Under the pieces are notes generated by a model, which was given only the letters and a program-made list of their open reading frames with translations, had not been told where the DNA came from and ran no database searches. Positions 35,695 through 45,731 of a stretch of DNA of 64,000 nucleotides are shown one piece after another. Within the stretch, counting starts at the first letter, position 1; every line of letters starts with the position of its first letter. The stretch spans positions 62,001 through 126,000 of the forward strand of contig NZ_JACVAI010000008.1 in NCBI RefSeq assembly GCF_014851765.1, written 5' to 3'. The position numbers and the translations under genes were made by a program. Source of the stretch: Pseudomonas sp. PDM04. GTDB taxonomy: Bacteria; Pseudomonadota; Gammaproteobacteria; Pseudomonadales; Pseudomonadaceae.

Positions 35695-35791
35695 TTCGAT
35701 ATGACAGATCCATCACACGCCTTTCACGAACGCCTCACGAACCTGCTCGTAGACTTGCTTCATCAGCCGCTGAGCGGCTCGGGAGACGACG

Positions 35792-36148
35792 ATGCGGCGC
35801 TGTATGGCGGTGGTGGGTGTGGTGCTGTTGATCGCGGGTTGCCAGACGACCCACGAAGCGTTGATTGCCAGGGGTTACCCGCCGGCATTCGCCGATGGCT
35901 TCGACGATGGTTGCAGCAGCGGTCGCCAGGCCGCCGGTGCGATCACCGGCGAATTTCGCAAGAACGTTGCGCGCTACCTCAAGGACCGGCCCTACGCCGA
36001 GGGCTGGAGCGATGGCTTTCGCCAGTGCCAGGCCATGCGCGAGAGCGAGGAGCGCGATGACTATCGCAGCCACCATTGGGACGAGCGGGAAAAAGCCTGG
36101 CAGCAGCAGAAAGACCAGGACACCGCCCGGGCCTTTCACTCGCAATGA
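35792..36148 (+). CDS. Small lipoprotein of unknown function
   Basis: 118 residues with a lipobox LLIAGC (Cys17; Gln at +2 predicts outer-membrane sorting). The mature part is helical and charged, with repeated Gly-Asp/Gly-Trp turns: YPPAFADGFDDGCSSGRQAAG and YAEGWSDGFRQCQAM. The two DGF/DGC-like turns look like a duplicated motif. A GGGAG site precedes the ATG. It may be co-transcribed with the GreA/B-like gene 63 bases on. Confidence 0.75.
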   Translation: MRRCMAVVGVVLLIAGCQTTHEALIARGYPPAFADGFDDGCSSGRQAAGAITGEFRKNVARYLKDRPYAEGWSDGFRQCQAMRESEERDDYRSHHWDEREKAWQQQKDQDTARAFHSQ

Positions 36149-36211
36149 GTCACTGACAGGAAACCAAAAGCCTGTGACCATGGCCCAAACCCTATAACAG
36201 GGAGGACACCC

Positions 36212-36706
36212 ATGAGTCGCGCCTTCGTCAATGAAGATAACGCCGCCGCGCAAGCCGACCAGCCCGTCGAACGCCAGGTCAGCACGCAGCCCAATTACGT
36301 CACGCCCGAAGGCCTTGCCCAGTTGCAGGCGAAGGTTGGCGAGCTGCAGCAACGCCACGGCGAGCAGTCGGCCAAAGGCGAGCAGGCCGACAAGCAACGC
36401 CTGGCCGACCTGGAGCGGGATCTGCGCTACTTCAATCAACGCCTGCAAAGTGCGCAGGTCGTGCCGGCACCCAGCTCAACGCAAAAAGTGCAGATCGGCA
36501 GCCGTGTGACGTTCGCCGACGAACACGACACCGAGCGCACCGTGCAACTGGTGGGCGAGGACCAGGCCGACGCGCCGGCCGGCTTGATCAATTGGGGCTC
36601 CCCCCTGGGCCGGGCATTGCTCGGCGCACAACTCGGAGACGAGGTGCTGTGGCAACGCCCGGCCGGGGATCAGACGATCGAGATCATCCGCATCGAAACG
36701 GCTTAA
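36212..36706 (+). CDS. GreA/GreB-family transcription factor-like protein
   Basis: 164 residues. The N-terminus MSRAFVNEDN...NYVTPEGLAQLQ resembles GreB-type proteins. A coiled-coil region (about residues 35-80, rich in Gln/Glu/Lys) follows, and then a GreA/GreB C-terminal FKBP-like domain: VQIGSRVTFADEHDTERTVQLVGEDQADAPAGLINWGSPLGRALLGAQLGDEV. The acidic coiled-coil tip that inserts into the RNA polymerase channel (EN-A-Y type in GreA) is not visible. It may therefore bind polymerase without cleavage stimulation. It ends 4 bases inside the gdhA tail on the opposite strand. Confidence 0.8.
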   Translation: MSRAFVNEDNAAAQADQPVERQVSTQPNYVTPEGLAQLQAKVGELQQRHGEQSAKGEQADKQRLADLERDLRYFNQRLQSAQVVPAPSSTQKVQIGSRVTFADEHDTERTVQLVGEDQADAPAGLINWGSPLGRALLGAQLGDEVLWQRPAGDQTIEIIRIETA

Positions 36707-38040
36707 ACCACACCCTGGGCGAGCATGGCGTCGGCAACTTTGACGAAACCGGCGATGTTCGCACCCTTGACGTAGTTGACCCGGCCGTTCTCTTCGCCGT
36801 AGTGCACGCAGGCGTGGTGGATCGACTGCATGATCCCGTGCAGCTTGCTGTCCACTTCGCCACCGGTCCACAACAGACGCATGGCGTTCTGCGACATCTC
36901 CAGACCGCTAACCGCCACACCGCCGGCATTCGACGCCTTGCCTGGCGCAAACAGGATGCCGGCGTCGATGAACAGGTCCACCGCTTCCAGGGTGGTCGGC
37001 ATGTTCGCGCCCTCCGCCACGCAGACGCAGCCGTTACGCAACAGGGTGCGCGCAGCCTCGGCGTCGAGTTCGTTCTGGGTCGCGCACGGCAGCGCGATAT
37101 CGCACGCCAGGTCCCAGGGGCACTGGCCGGCCCGGAACTCCAGGTCAAATGCCGTGGCCAACTCGCTGATGCGGCCGCGCTTGACGTTTTTCAGCTCCAG
37201 CAACGCCAGCCATTGCGCTTCGGTCAAGCCGGCCTCGCAATACAGCGTGCCTTCGGAGTCGGAGAGGGAAATCACCTTGCCGCCCAGGTCCATGACCTTG
37301 CGCGCGGCATATTGCGCCACGTTGCCCGAGCCCGAGATGGCCACGCGCTTGCCTTCGACGGTTTCACCGCGGCGCTTGAGCATTTCCTCGGCAAAGTACA
37401 CACAGCCGAAACCGGTGGCTTCCGGGCGGATCAGGCTGCCGCCGTAGCTCGGGCCCTTGCCGGTCAGCACGCTGGTGAACTGATTGCTCAGGCGCTTGTA
37501 CTGGCCGAACAGGAAACCGATCTCACGCGCACCGACGCCGATGTCGCCGGCCGGCACGTCAACGTCCGCACCGATGTGGCGGTACAGCTCGCTCATGAAG
37601 GCCTGGCAGAAACGCATGACCTCCGCGTCGCTCTTGCCCTTGGGGTCGAAGTCCGAACCGCCCTTGCCGCCGCCCATCGGCAACGAAGTCAGCGAGTTTT
37701 TGAAGGTCTGCTCGAAGGCGAGGAATTTCAGCACGCCGAGGTTGACCGACGGATGGAAGCGCAAGCCGCCCTTGTAAGGGCCGATGGCACTGTTCATCTG
37801 CACGCGGAAACCGCGATTGACCTGCACCCTGCCTTGATCGTCGACCCATGACACGCGAAACACGACCGCCCGCTCCGGCTCGCACATCCGCTCCAGGATG
37901 CCGGAGGTCAGGTAATGCGGATTGGCCTCGAGAAACGGCCACAGGCTGCGCAGGACTTCTTCCACGGCCTGGTGGAATTCCGGCTGGTCCGGGTCGCGTT
38001 TTTTCAGTCGGGCAAGGAAGGAGTCGACGGATTCAATCAT
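36703..38040 (-). CDS. gdhA: NADP-specific glutamate dehydrogenase
   Basis: 445 residues, the hexameric NADPH enzyme assimilating ammonia into glutamate. It shows GGLRFHPSVNLGVLKFLAFEQ, the catalytic Lys region PMGGGKGGSDFDPKGKSD, the motif GDIGVGAREIGFL and the dinucleotide fold AISGSGNVAQYAARK. The Met at 38040 (MIESVDSFLARL) is the natural start. The length matches E. coli GdhA (447). Confidence 0.97.
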   Translation of the reverse strand: MIESVDSFLARLKKRDPDQPEFHQAVEEVLRSLWPFLEANPHYLTSGILERMCEPERAVVFRVSWVDDQGRVQVNRGFRVQMNSAIGPYKGGLRFHPSVNLGVLKFLAFEQTFKNSLTSLPMGGGKGGSDFDPKGKSDAEVMRFCQAFMSELYRHIGADVDVPAGDIGVGAREIGFLFGQYKRLSNQFTSVLTGKGPSYGGSLIRPEATGFGCVYFAEEMLKRRGETVEGKRVAISGSGNVAQYAARKVMDLGGKVISLSDSEGTLYCEAGLTEAQWLALLELKNVKRGRISELATAFDLEFRAGQCPWDLACDIALPCATQNELDAEAARTLLRNGCVCVAEGANMPTTLEAVDLFIDAGILFAPGKASNAGGVAVSGLEMSQNAMRLLWTGGEVDSKLHGIMQSIHHACVHYGEENGRVNYVKGANIAGFVKVADAMLAQGVV

Positions 38041-38237
38041 GGAAAAGTCTCGGCAAATTTGTTGTCGTTGGAAGATTTTGAGCCGGACTGTAACAAACGA
38101 TTCACGCACTGGAACAGCGCAAAATGTCGCAGTTATGAAATTAAATGGTGCATTGGATATAAGTTCATCCGGAAATACGGCGTTTTTTGCACCAGAAAAG
38201 GGATGTCGGAGCCAGGCATTGCACCACCCATTGAAAG

Positions 38238-38264
38238 GCTATCGCGAGCAGGCTCGCTCCCACA
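38238..38264. repeat. REP element (single)
   Basis: GCGAGCAGGCTCGCTCCCACA with the preceding GCTATC, the same core as other REPs here. A partial second core follows at about 38281-38292. Confidence 0.8.
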
Positions 38265-38322
38265 AAATCGGTCCTGTGCCACTGCTCGCGATGAATACCC
38301 CACGCGGCCACAGGAAAAACGC

Positions 38323-38348
38323 AAAAAAAACGGAGCCCGAAGGCTCCG
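38323..38348 (-). terminator. Rho-independent terminator of ettA
   Basis: A stem of CGGAGCC and GGCTCCG with a CGAA loop; eight A on the plus strand become a T-run on the transcript. Confidence 0.88.
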
Positions 38349-38372
38349 CTCTTTCATCCAGCCAACCCGAAA

Positions 38373-40037
38373 TCAGGCCAGCTTCTTGTGTCGTACGCGG
38401 TGCGGCTGGGCGGCCGCCTCGCCGAGGCGTTTCTTGCGGTCGGCTTCGTACTCGGTGTAGTTGCCTTCGAAGAACACCGCTTGCGAGTCGTCTTCGTACG
38501 CCAGGATGTGCGTGGCCACACGGTCCAGGAACCACCGATCGTGGGAGATCACAATGGCGGCGCCCGGGAAGTCCAGTAGGGCTTCTTCCAGGGAGCGCAG
38601 GGTTTCAACGTCGAGGTCGTTGGACGGTTCGTCGAGCAGCAGGACGTTGCCGCCCTCTTTCAGGGTCAGGGCCAGGTGCAGGCGACCGCGCTCACCACCG
38701 GACAGGTCCTTGACGAACTTCTGCTGATCGCCGCCCTTGAAGTTGAAGCGACCGACATAGGTACGCGACGGAATCTCGTAGTTGCCGATGCGGATCTGGT
38801 CCGAACCGTCGGAGATCTGCTGGAACACGGTCTTGCTGCCGTCCAGGTCTTCGCGGCTCTGGTCGACGCAGGCCAGTTGCACGGTTTCGCCGATTTCGAT
38901 GCTGCCCGAATCCGGTGTTTCCTTGCCCATCAGCATGCGGAACAGGGTCGACTTACCGGCACCGTTACCGCCGATCACGCCCACGATGGCGCCTTTGGGC
39001 ATGGAGAACGACAGGTTGTCGATCAACACGCGATCACCGTAGCCCTTGGTGACGTTCTTGAACTCGATGACCTTGTCGCCCAGGCGCGGACCGGCCGGGA
39101 TGTAGATCTCGTTGGTTTCGCTGCGCTTCTGGAATTCCTGCGATTGCATTTCCTCGAAGCGTTGCAGACGCGCCTTGGATTTGGACTGGCGGGCCTTGGC
39201 GCCTTTGCGCACCCACTCCAGCTCTTCCTTCATGGCTTTTTCATGGGCCGACTGCTGCTTGGACTCCTGGGCCAGACGGTCAGACTTGGCTTCCAGCCAA
39301 CCCGAATAGTTGCCCTCGTAAGGAATGCCCGCACCGCGGTCGAGTTCCAGAATCCAGCCGGCGACGTTGTCCAGGAAGTAACGGTCGTGCGTGATCGCCA
39401 CCACGGTGCCCGGGAAGTCGTGGAGGAAATGCTCCAGCCAGGCGACGGAGTCGGCGTCCAGGTGGTTGGTCGGTTCGTCGAGCAGCAGCATGTCCGGAGC
39501 GGACAGCAGCAGGCGGCACAGGGCCACACGACGTTTTTCACCACCGGACAGGTGTTCGACCTTGGCGTCCCACGCCGGCAGACGCAGCGCATCGGCGGCA
39601 ACTTCCAGCTGACGTTCCAGGTTATGACCGTCGCCCGCCTGCAGGATGGCTTCGAGCTTGGCCTGTTCAGCCGCCAGTTTGTCGAAGTCGGCATCCGGTT
39701 CGGCGTAGGCCGCGTAGACCTCGTCCAGGCGCGCCTGGGCGTCCTTGATCACGCTGACCGCTTCCTCGACCACTTCACGGACGGTCTTGGTCGGGTCCAG
39801 GATCGGTTCCTGTGGCAGGTAACCGATGTTCAGCTCCGGCATCGGACGGGCTTCGCCTTCGAATTCGGTGTCGACGCCGGCCATGATTTTCAACAGCGTG
39901 GATTTACCCGAACCGTTGAGGCCGAGCACGCCGATCTTGGCGCCAGGGAAGAAGGACAGCGAAATGTTTTTCAGGATTTCCCGCTTCGGCGGAACAACTT
40001 TGCCCAGCCGATGCATGGTGAATACGTATTGAGCCAT
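38373..40037 (-). CDS. ettA: Energy-dependent translational throttle protein EttA (ABC-F)
   Basis: A 554-residue ABC-F protein without membrane segments. There are two ATPase domains: Walker A GLNGSGKST and GGNGAGKST; signature LSGGEKRRVALC and LSGGERGRLHLA; Walker B LLLDEPTNHLD and LLLDEPSNDLD. The arm and linker regions and the start MAQYVFTMHRLGKVVPPKREILKNI match EttA. It binds the ribosomal E site and gates translation according to ATP/ADP. Confidence 0.95.
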   Translation of the reverse strand: MAQYVFTMHRLGKVVPPKREILKNISLSFFPGAKIGVLGLNGSGKSTLLKIMAGVDTEFEGEARPMPELNIGYLPQEPILDPTKTVREVVEEAVSVIKDAQARLDEVYAAYAEPDADFDKLAAEQAKLEAILQAGDGHNLERQLEVAADALRLPAWDAKVEHLSGGEKRRVALCRLLLSAPDMLLLDEPTNHLDADSVAWLEHFLHDFPGTVVAITHDRYFLDNVAGWILELDRGAGIPYEGNYSGWLEAKSDRLAQESKQQSAHEKAMKEELEWVRKGAKARQSKSKARLQRFEEMQSQEFQKRSETNEIYIPAGPRLGDKVIEFKNVTKGYGDRVLIDNLSFSMPKGAIVGVIGGNGAGKSTLFRMLMGKETPDSGSIEIGETVQLACVDQSREDLDGSKTVFQQISDGSDQIRIGNYEIPSRTYVGRFNFKGGDQQKFVKDLSGGERGRLHLALTLKEGGNVLLLDEPSNDLDVETLRSLEEALLDFPGAAIVISHDRWFLDRVATHILAYEDDSQAVFFEGNYTEYEADRKKRLGEAAAQPHRVRHKKLA

Positions 40038-40321
40038 GGAGAACCTTGGGTCAGTGACTGATGAATGGGTGGAGCGCAGGCGAAGCCTGGCCAGGCCGGT
40101 GCGCGTCGACGCTTGATGGCTATCATTGCTGCGCGCTGAAAAAACCTGATTCTAGGAGCTGGAACGCTCCCGCGTAACCGGCAAAGCTACCTGAATGACG
40201 AGAGGCAGTCCAGCCGAACGGGGCTGGCACTTTGCCACAAGTCAAGGCATGCTAGGCGCCCTTCGGGCGTCCGGCTTATAGTGCACGTCGCGCCAGTCCA
40301 GCCAAACCGCAGGATCACAGC

Positions 40322-43300
40322 TTGTCCAACGTCACGCCGCCCCCGATCACCCGTGCACCGACCGGTGCGCCCGGCTCCCCCCTGCGCGGAACCCTGAAAG
40401 GCGTGCTGGCGACACTGGTGCTGTTGCTGCTCGCCCTGCTCTTCTGGCAGCTGCTGGATCAACTGCGGGAAACCCAGAAAAACCAGCGCCAGTACACCAT
40501 CGACTACACCGCCGACCTGGCCGCGCAAGTCAGCCTGAACATGTCGCTCAACGCGCAGATTGCCCTCAACCTGCTACCGATCGTCGAGCAACCGCAAAGT
40601 GCAGACGAACAACAGGAGCTGTTGCGCAAGCTGCGAAAAAGCATGCCCGACCTGCTCAGCATTGCGTTACTGAGCCCTTCCGGCAAAATCCTCAGCGACA
40701 GCGCCACCGACAGCGACGACGCCGACTACCTTGCCGAGCTGGTTCGACGCAGCCGCGCCCAGGTGCACTACTTCAGCAACGCCGACAATGGCTCGATGGT
40801 GCACCTGCTGCTGCATCAGGCCAGCGGCAGTACGCGCGGTTACTGGGCGTTGCGCCTGAAGCCGAACTTTTTCTCGGCGCTGACCCAACTGAACGAAACC
40901 GGCATCCGCCCGATGTGGCTGGTGGAGAACCGCGTCAATCACCAGGTCCTCAGCCGTGACCCGTCGGGCCCCCTGGCCAAACCCGGCGAACTGACCGAAG
41001 CGGATGTCGCCAACAGTGTGCTGACGGTGCCGTTGAGCTACAGCGACTGGCAATTGCGCGGGTTGTTCGATCGTCAACGGGTCATCGAGGAACTGCTGCC
41101 CGCCTTCATCGGCAAATGCCTGCTGGGACTGGCGTTCTCCCTGTTGCCGCTGATTGCCCTGTTGAACCTGCGCCGCCGCCAACGCCAGGTGACGGAAGGT
41201 CGTCGCCGCTACCAGGATATTTTCGAAGGCACCGGCGTCGCGCTGTGCGTCCTCGACGTGTCGGGCTTGAGGAGTGCTTTCGACAAGGCGAATCTGCACG
41301 GCAGCGAACAACTGCAAACCTGGCTGGCCGTCACGGACCAGCGGCGGCAGATATTGCAGGAACTGCGGATCACCGAGGTCAACCAGGTGGCCCTGCAACT
41401 GCTCAACGTCGGCACCTGCGAACAAGCCTGGAAATTGTTGATCGACGGCAACCCGCTGGACGGCATCGCCATCGGCAATCAGGTGCTCGATGCGGTGCTC
41501 AACCAGCAGAAACAGCTCGAACTGGAAATCAAACTGCCGGACGCCAACGGCCGCGACCAACACTTGTGGTTGGTGCTGCGCCTGCCGGAAGACCCGGGCG
41601 ACTATAAAGCGGTGATCCTGAGCATCAACGACATCACCAGCCGCAAGCTCATCGAACTGTCGCTGCTCGAGCGTGAAGGGTTCTGGTCGGACGTGGTGCG
41701 CACCGTGCCGGATCACCTGTACGTGCAGGACGTGATCAGCCAGCGAATGATCTTCAGCAACCACCACCTGGGCCAGACACTCGGCTACAACCGCACCGAA
41801 CTGCACCAGATGGGCGAGTATTTCTGGGAAATCCTCCTGCACCCCGAAGATGCCGACTACTATCATCGTTCGCGCCAGGCCCAGCGACATTCGGGCTACG
41901 CCCAGTTGCTGCAATGCCAGCTGCGCTTCCGTCACCGGGACGGCAAATGGCGGCGTTTCGACATTCGCGAGCAGGCCCTGGCGCGGGACAAATACGATCA
42001 GGTCACCCGGATCATCGGCGTGGCCAAGGACATTACCGAGCAGATCGAGGCCAGCGAATCCTTGCGCGACAGCGAGCAGCGCTACCGGATGCTGGCCGAA
42101 AGCATCAGCGACGTGATCTTCTCCACCGACAGCAAACTCTCGCTCAACTATGTCAGCCCATCGGTGCAAGGCGTGCTGGGTTATGACGTCGACTGGATTT
42201 TCCGCAATGGCTGGCAGACCACCATTGCCAACCCCCAGCAATTGTCCGGCATCTTCAGCCTGATGGACCGTGTCAGCAAAGCGCTGGATAAACCCGATCA
42301 ACTGGCGCTGCTGCGCAACCAGGTGCAGACCCAGCTGTTCGTGTTCGACTGCCTGCGCGGCGACGGGCGCAAGATTCCGATCGAGCTGCGCCTGGTGCTG
42401 GTGTGGGACGAACACGGCGCTTTCGAAGGCGTGCTCGGCGTCGGTCGCGACATCAGCCAGCAACGACGTGCCGAGAAAGACCTGCGCATGGCGGCCACGG
42501 TATTCGAGCACTCGACCTCGGCGATCCTGATCACCGACCCGGCGGGCTACATCGTCCAGGCCAACGAGGCCTTCAGCCGCGTCAGCGGTTACGCGGTCGA
42601 GCAGGTACTCGATCAGCTGCCGAACATCCTGACGGTCGACGAGCAACAGGAAGCCCACCTGCGTTATGTGCTCAAGCAACTGAACCAGAACAGCACCTGG
42701 GAAGGCGAAGTCTGGCTCAAGCGCCGCAATGGCGAGCATTACCCGGCGTGGGTCGGTATCACGGCAGTGCTCGACGACGAAGGCGACTTGGCCAGTTACG
42801 TCTGCTTCTTCACCGACATCAGCGAGCGCAAGGCCAGCGAGCAGCGCATTCACCGCCTCGCCTACTATGACGCCCTGACCCATCTGCCCAACCGCACCCT
42901 GTTCCAGGACCGCCTGCACACCGCGTTGCAATCGGCGGAACGGCAAAAGTTCTGGGTGGTGCTGATGTTCCTCGACCTTGACCGCTTCAAGCCGATCAAC
43001 GACTCGCTGGGCCACGCCGCCGGCGACCGCATGCTCAAGGAAATGGCCACGCGCCTGCTCGGTTGCGTCGACGATGACGACACCGTGGCCCGCATGGGCG
43101 GCGACGAGTTCACCTTGCTCCTGCAACCGCGGGTCAACCGGGAAGTCGCCCTGAACCGGGCGATTCACGTGGCCGAGCAGATTCTCGCCAGCCTGGTCAA
43201 ACCCTTCGTACTGGAAGGTCGCGAGTTCTTCGTCACCGCGAGTATCGGCATTGCCTTGAGCCCGCAGGATGGCAATGAACTCAGCCAGTTGATGAAAAAC

Positions 43301-44170
43301 GCCGACACCGCGATGTACCACGCCAAGGAGCGCGGCAAGAACAACTTCCAGTTCTACCAGACCGACATGAACGCCAGTGCCCTGGAACGCCTGGAGCTGG
43401 AAAGCGACCTGCGCCATGCCCTGGATCAGAACGAATTCATCCTGTATTACCAGCCGCAATTCAGTGGCGACGGCAAACGCCTGACCGGCGCCGAAGCCTT
43501 GCTGCGCTGGCGCCATCCACGCCGCGGCCTGGTGCCACCAGGGGATTTCATCCCGGTGCTCGAGGAGCTCGGGCTGGTGGTCGATGTCGGGGACTGGGTG
43601 ATCAGGGAAGCGTGCAGCCAGCTCAAGACCTGGCACCAGGCCAAGGTCCGCGTCCCGAAAGTGTCGGTGAACATTTCTGCGCGGCAGTTTTCCGATGGTC
43701 AACTGGGTACGCGCATCGCCAACATCCTCAAGGAAACCGGTCTGCCGCCGGCGTGCCTTGAGCTGGAGCTGACCGAAAGTATCCTGATGCGCGAGGTCAG
43801 CGAGGCGATGCAGATTCTCGACGGGTTAAAGAACCTAGGGTTGAGCATCGCCGTCGATGACTTCGGTACCGGTTACTCGTCGCTCAACTACCTCAAGCAA
43901 TTCCCGATCGATGTGCTGAAAATCGACCGCACCTTCGTCGACGGCCTGCCGTCGGGTGAACAGGACGCGCAGATCGCGCGGGCGATCATCGCCATGGCCC
44001 ACAGCCTCAACCTGGCGGTGATCGCCGAGGGCGTGGAAACCCATGAGCAGCTCGACTTCCTGCGCGAGCACGGTTGCGATGAGGTTCAAGGCTACCTGTT
44101 CGGACGGCCGATGGCGGCAGGCCGGTTCGAAGCCCAGTTCAGCAATGATGCGTTGTTCGTGTTCGACTGA
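40322..44170 (+). CDS. morA: Membrane PAS-GGDEF-EAL protein MorA
   Basis: 1282 residues. Two membrane helices (about 27-47 and 260-285) enclose a periplasmic sensor region, followed by several PAS/PAC units, a GGDEF domain (GGDEF at residues 926-930) and an EAL domain (EAL at 1058-1060, with DDFGTGYSSL and KIDRTFVDGL). Both active-site motifs are intact, but the RxxD product-inhibition site before GGDEF is DxxD. The architecture, and the position right before glyA, match MorA, which controls flagellar timing and biofilm in pseudomonads. It starts with TTG; AGGA lies about 9 bases upstream and no better in-frame start is near. Confidence 0.93.
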   Translation: MSNVTPPPITRAPTGAPGSPLRGTLKGVLATLVLLLLALLFWQLLDQLRETQKNQRQYTIDYTADLAAQVSLNMSLNAQIALNLLPIVEQPQSADEQQELLRKLRKSMPDLLSIALLSPSGKILSDSATDSDDADYLAELVRRSRAQVHYFSNADNGSMVHLLLHQASGSTRGYWALRLKPNFFSALTQLNETGIRPMWLVENRVNHQVLSRDPSGPLAKPGELTEADVANSVLTVPLSYSDWQLRGLFDRQRVIEELLPAFIGKCLLGLAFSLLPLIALLNLRRRQRQVTEGRRRYQDIFEGTGVALCVLDVSGLRSAFDKANLHGSEQLQTWLAVTDQRRQILQELRITEVNQVALQLLNVGTCEQAWKLLIDGNPLDGIAIGNQVLDAVLNQQKQLELEIKLPDANGRDQHLWLVLRLPEDPGDYKAVILSINDITSRKLIELSLLEREGFWSDVVRTVPDHLYVQDVISQRMIFSNHHLGQTLGYNRTELHQMGEYFWEILLHPEDADYYHRSRQAQRHSGYAQLLQCQLRFRHRDGKWRRFDIREQALARDKYDQVTRIIGVAKDITEQIEASESLRDSEQRYRMLAESISDVIFSTDSKLSLNYVSPSVQGVLGYDVDWIFRNGWQTTIANPQQLSGIFSLMDRVSKALDKPDQLALLRNQVQTQLFVFDCLRGDGRKIPIELRLVLVWDEHGAFEGVLGVGRDISQQRRAEKDLRMAATVFEHSTSAILITDPAGYIVQANEAFSRVSGYAVEQVLDQLPNILTVDEQQEAHLRYVLKQLNQNSTWEGEVWLKRRNGEHYPAWVGITAVLDDEGDLASYVCFFTDISERKASEQRIHRLAYYDALTHLPNRTLFQDRLHTALQSAERQKFWVVLMFLDLDRFKPINDSLGHAAGDRMLKEMATRLLGCVDDDDTVARMGGDEFTLLLQPRVNREVALNRAIHVAEQILASLVKPFVLEGREFFVTASIGIALSPQDGNELSQLMKNADTAMYHAKERGKNNFQFYQTDMNASALERLELESDLRHALDQNEFILYYQPQFSGDGKRLTGAEALLRWRHPRRGLVPPGDFIPVLEELGLVVDVGDWVIREACSQLKTWHQAKVRVPKVSVNISARQFSDGQLGTRIANILKETGLPPACLELELTESILMREVSEAMQILDGLKNLGLSIAVDDFGTGYSSLNYLKQFPIDVLKIDRTFVDGLPSGEQDAQIARAIIAMAHSLNLAVIAEGVETHEQLDFLREHGCDEVQGYLFGRPMAAGRFEAQFSNDALFVFD

Positions 44171-44194
44171 GGTCCGGGGTGAGCGGGCGGGTCG

Positions 44195-44274
44195 CATCGC
44201 GAGCAGGTAGGCTTGCGCAGCTTTCCAGGTAGGCCCCTGACCCTTTGGGGAGCGGGCCTGCTCGTGATGTGGCG
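44195..44274. repeat. Degenerate REP pair
   Basis: ATCGCGAGCAGGTAGGCTTGCGCAG and, in the opposite sense, GGGGAGCGGGCCTGCTCGTGAT, in the morA-glyA gap. The first copy carries changes that weaken the palindrome. Confidence 0.6.
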
Positions 44275-44399
44275 GCTTGTTCACCGCCGATCCCGTCATG
44301 AAGCCCGCTTGTCTACGACATGATGTCCTTTCATATGCCATCTAAAACCCATTGGGTTAGAATGCCTCCCTTTTCTGCCCCCGATCCTTGAGGACCGCC

Positions 44400-45653
44400 A
44401 TGTTCAGCCGTGATTTGACTATTGCCAAGTACGACGCCGATCTCTTTGCCGCCATGGAGCAAGAAGCTCAGCGCCAGGAAGAGCACATTGAGCTGATCGC
44501 TTCGGAAAACTACACCAGCCCTGCGGTGATGGAAGCTCAAGGCTCGGTTCTGACCAACAAATACGCCGAAGGCTACCCGGGCAAGCGCTACTACGGTGGT
44601 TGCGAGTACGTCGACGTGGTCGAGCAACTGGCCATCGACCGCGCCAAGGAGCTGTTCGGCGCCGATTACGCCAACGTTCAACCGCACGCCGGTTCGCAAG
44701 CCAACAGCGCCGTTTATCTGGCCCTGCTGCAAGCGGGCGACACCATCCTGGGCATGAGCCTGGCCCATGGCGGTCACCTGACCCACGGTGCCAGCGTTTC
44801 CTCCTCCGGCAAGCTGTACAACGCCGTGCAGTACGGCATCGACGCCAACGGCCTGATCGACTACGACGAAGTCGAGCGCCTGGCGATCGAGCACAAGCCG
44901 AAGATGATCGTGGCCGGTTTCTCCGCCTATTCGCAGATCCTCGACTTCCCGCGCTTCCGTGAAATCGCTGACAAGGTCGGCGCCTACCTGTTCGTCGACA
45001 TGGCCCACGTGGCCGGTCTGGTGGCCGCAGGCGTGTACCCGAACCCGGTGCCATTCGCCGACGTCGTGACCACCACCACCCACAAGACCCTGCGCGGTCC
45101 ACGTGGCGGCCTGATCCTGGCTCGCGCCAACGCCGACATCGAGAAGAAACTCAACTCCGCGGTCTTCCCGGGTGCCCAGGGTGGCCCGCTGGAGCACGTG
45201 ATCGCCGCCAAGGCGATCTGCTTCAAGGAAGCGCTGCAGCCTGAGTTCAAGGCCTACCAGCAACAAGTGGTGAAAAACGCCCAGGCCATGGCCAGCGTGT
45301 TCATCGAGCGCGGTTTCGACGTGGTTTCCGGCGGTACTCAGAACCACCTGTTCCTGCTGTCGCTGATCAAGCAGGAAATCTCCGGTAAAGATGCTGACGC
45401 CGCACTGGGCAAGGCATTCATCACCGTGAACAAGAACTCCGTGCCAAACGACCCACGCTCCCCGTTCGTCACCTCCGGCCTGCGCTTCGGCACTCCGGCC
45501 GTGACCACTCGCGGTTTCAAGGAAGCCGAGTGCAAGGAACTGGCCGGCTGGATCTGCGACATCCTGGCTGACCTGAACAACGAAGCGGTGATCGACGCCG
45601 TTCGCGAGAAGGTCAAGGCCATCTGCAAGAAGCTGCCGGTGTACGGCGCTTAA
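44400..45653 (+). CDS. glyA: Serine hydroxymethyltransferase
   Basis: 417 residues, a PLP enzyme converting serine and tetrahydrofolate to glycine and 5,10-methylene-THF. It shows HIELIASENYTSPAVMEAQGS, KRYYGGCEYVDVVE, the PLP Lys in TTTTHKTLRGPRGGLI and GTPAVTTRGF. The ATG at 44400 follows GAGGA. It corresponds to the glyA copy next to morA; other pseudomonads have two or three copies. Confidence 0.97.
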   Translation: MFSRDLTIAKYDADLFAAMEQEAQRQEEHIELIASENYTSPAVMEAQGSVLTNKYAEGYPGKRYYGGCEYVDVVEQLAIDRAKELFGADYANVQPHAGSQANSAVYLALLQAGDTILGMSLAHGGHLTHGASVSSSGKLYNAVQYGIDANGLIDYDEVERLAIEHKPKMIVAGFSAYSQILDFPRFREIADKVGAYLFVDMAHVAGLVAAGVYPNPVPFADVVTTTTHKTLRGPRGGLILARANADIEKKLNSAVFPGAQGGPLEHVIAAKAICFKEALQPEFKAYQQQVVKNAQAMASVFIERGFDVVSGGTQNHLFLLSLIKQEISGKDADAALGKAFITVNKNSVPNDPRSPFVTSGLRFGTPAVTTRGFKEAECKELAGWICDILADLNNEAVIDAVREKVKAICKKLPVYGA

Positions 45654-45673
45654 GCGCACCGCTGCATCGCAAT

Positions 45674-45706
45674 AAAAAAACCGGCCCGAAAGGGCCGGTT
45701 TTTTTA
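45674..45706. terminator. Bidirectional terminator between glyA and the CobW-type gene
   Basis: AAAAAAACCGGCCC and GGGCCGGTTTTTTT with a GAAA loop. It is symmetric, so it can stop transcripts from glyA (plus) and from the convergent minus-strand gene. Confidence 0.92.
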
Positions 45707-45731
45707 TTGCCTGGGCAATGATCAGCGCGTG

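Larger units (their letters stand above)
38041..38372. other. Intergenic gap upstream of gdhA
   Basis: The 332 bases between ettA and gdhA, both on the minus strand, contain the ettA terminator at 38323-38348, a single REP at 38238-38264, and an AT-rich stretch around 38130-38210 that should include the gdhA promoter. No gene is supported. Confidence 0.6.
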
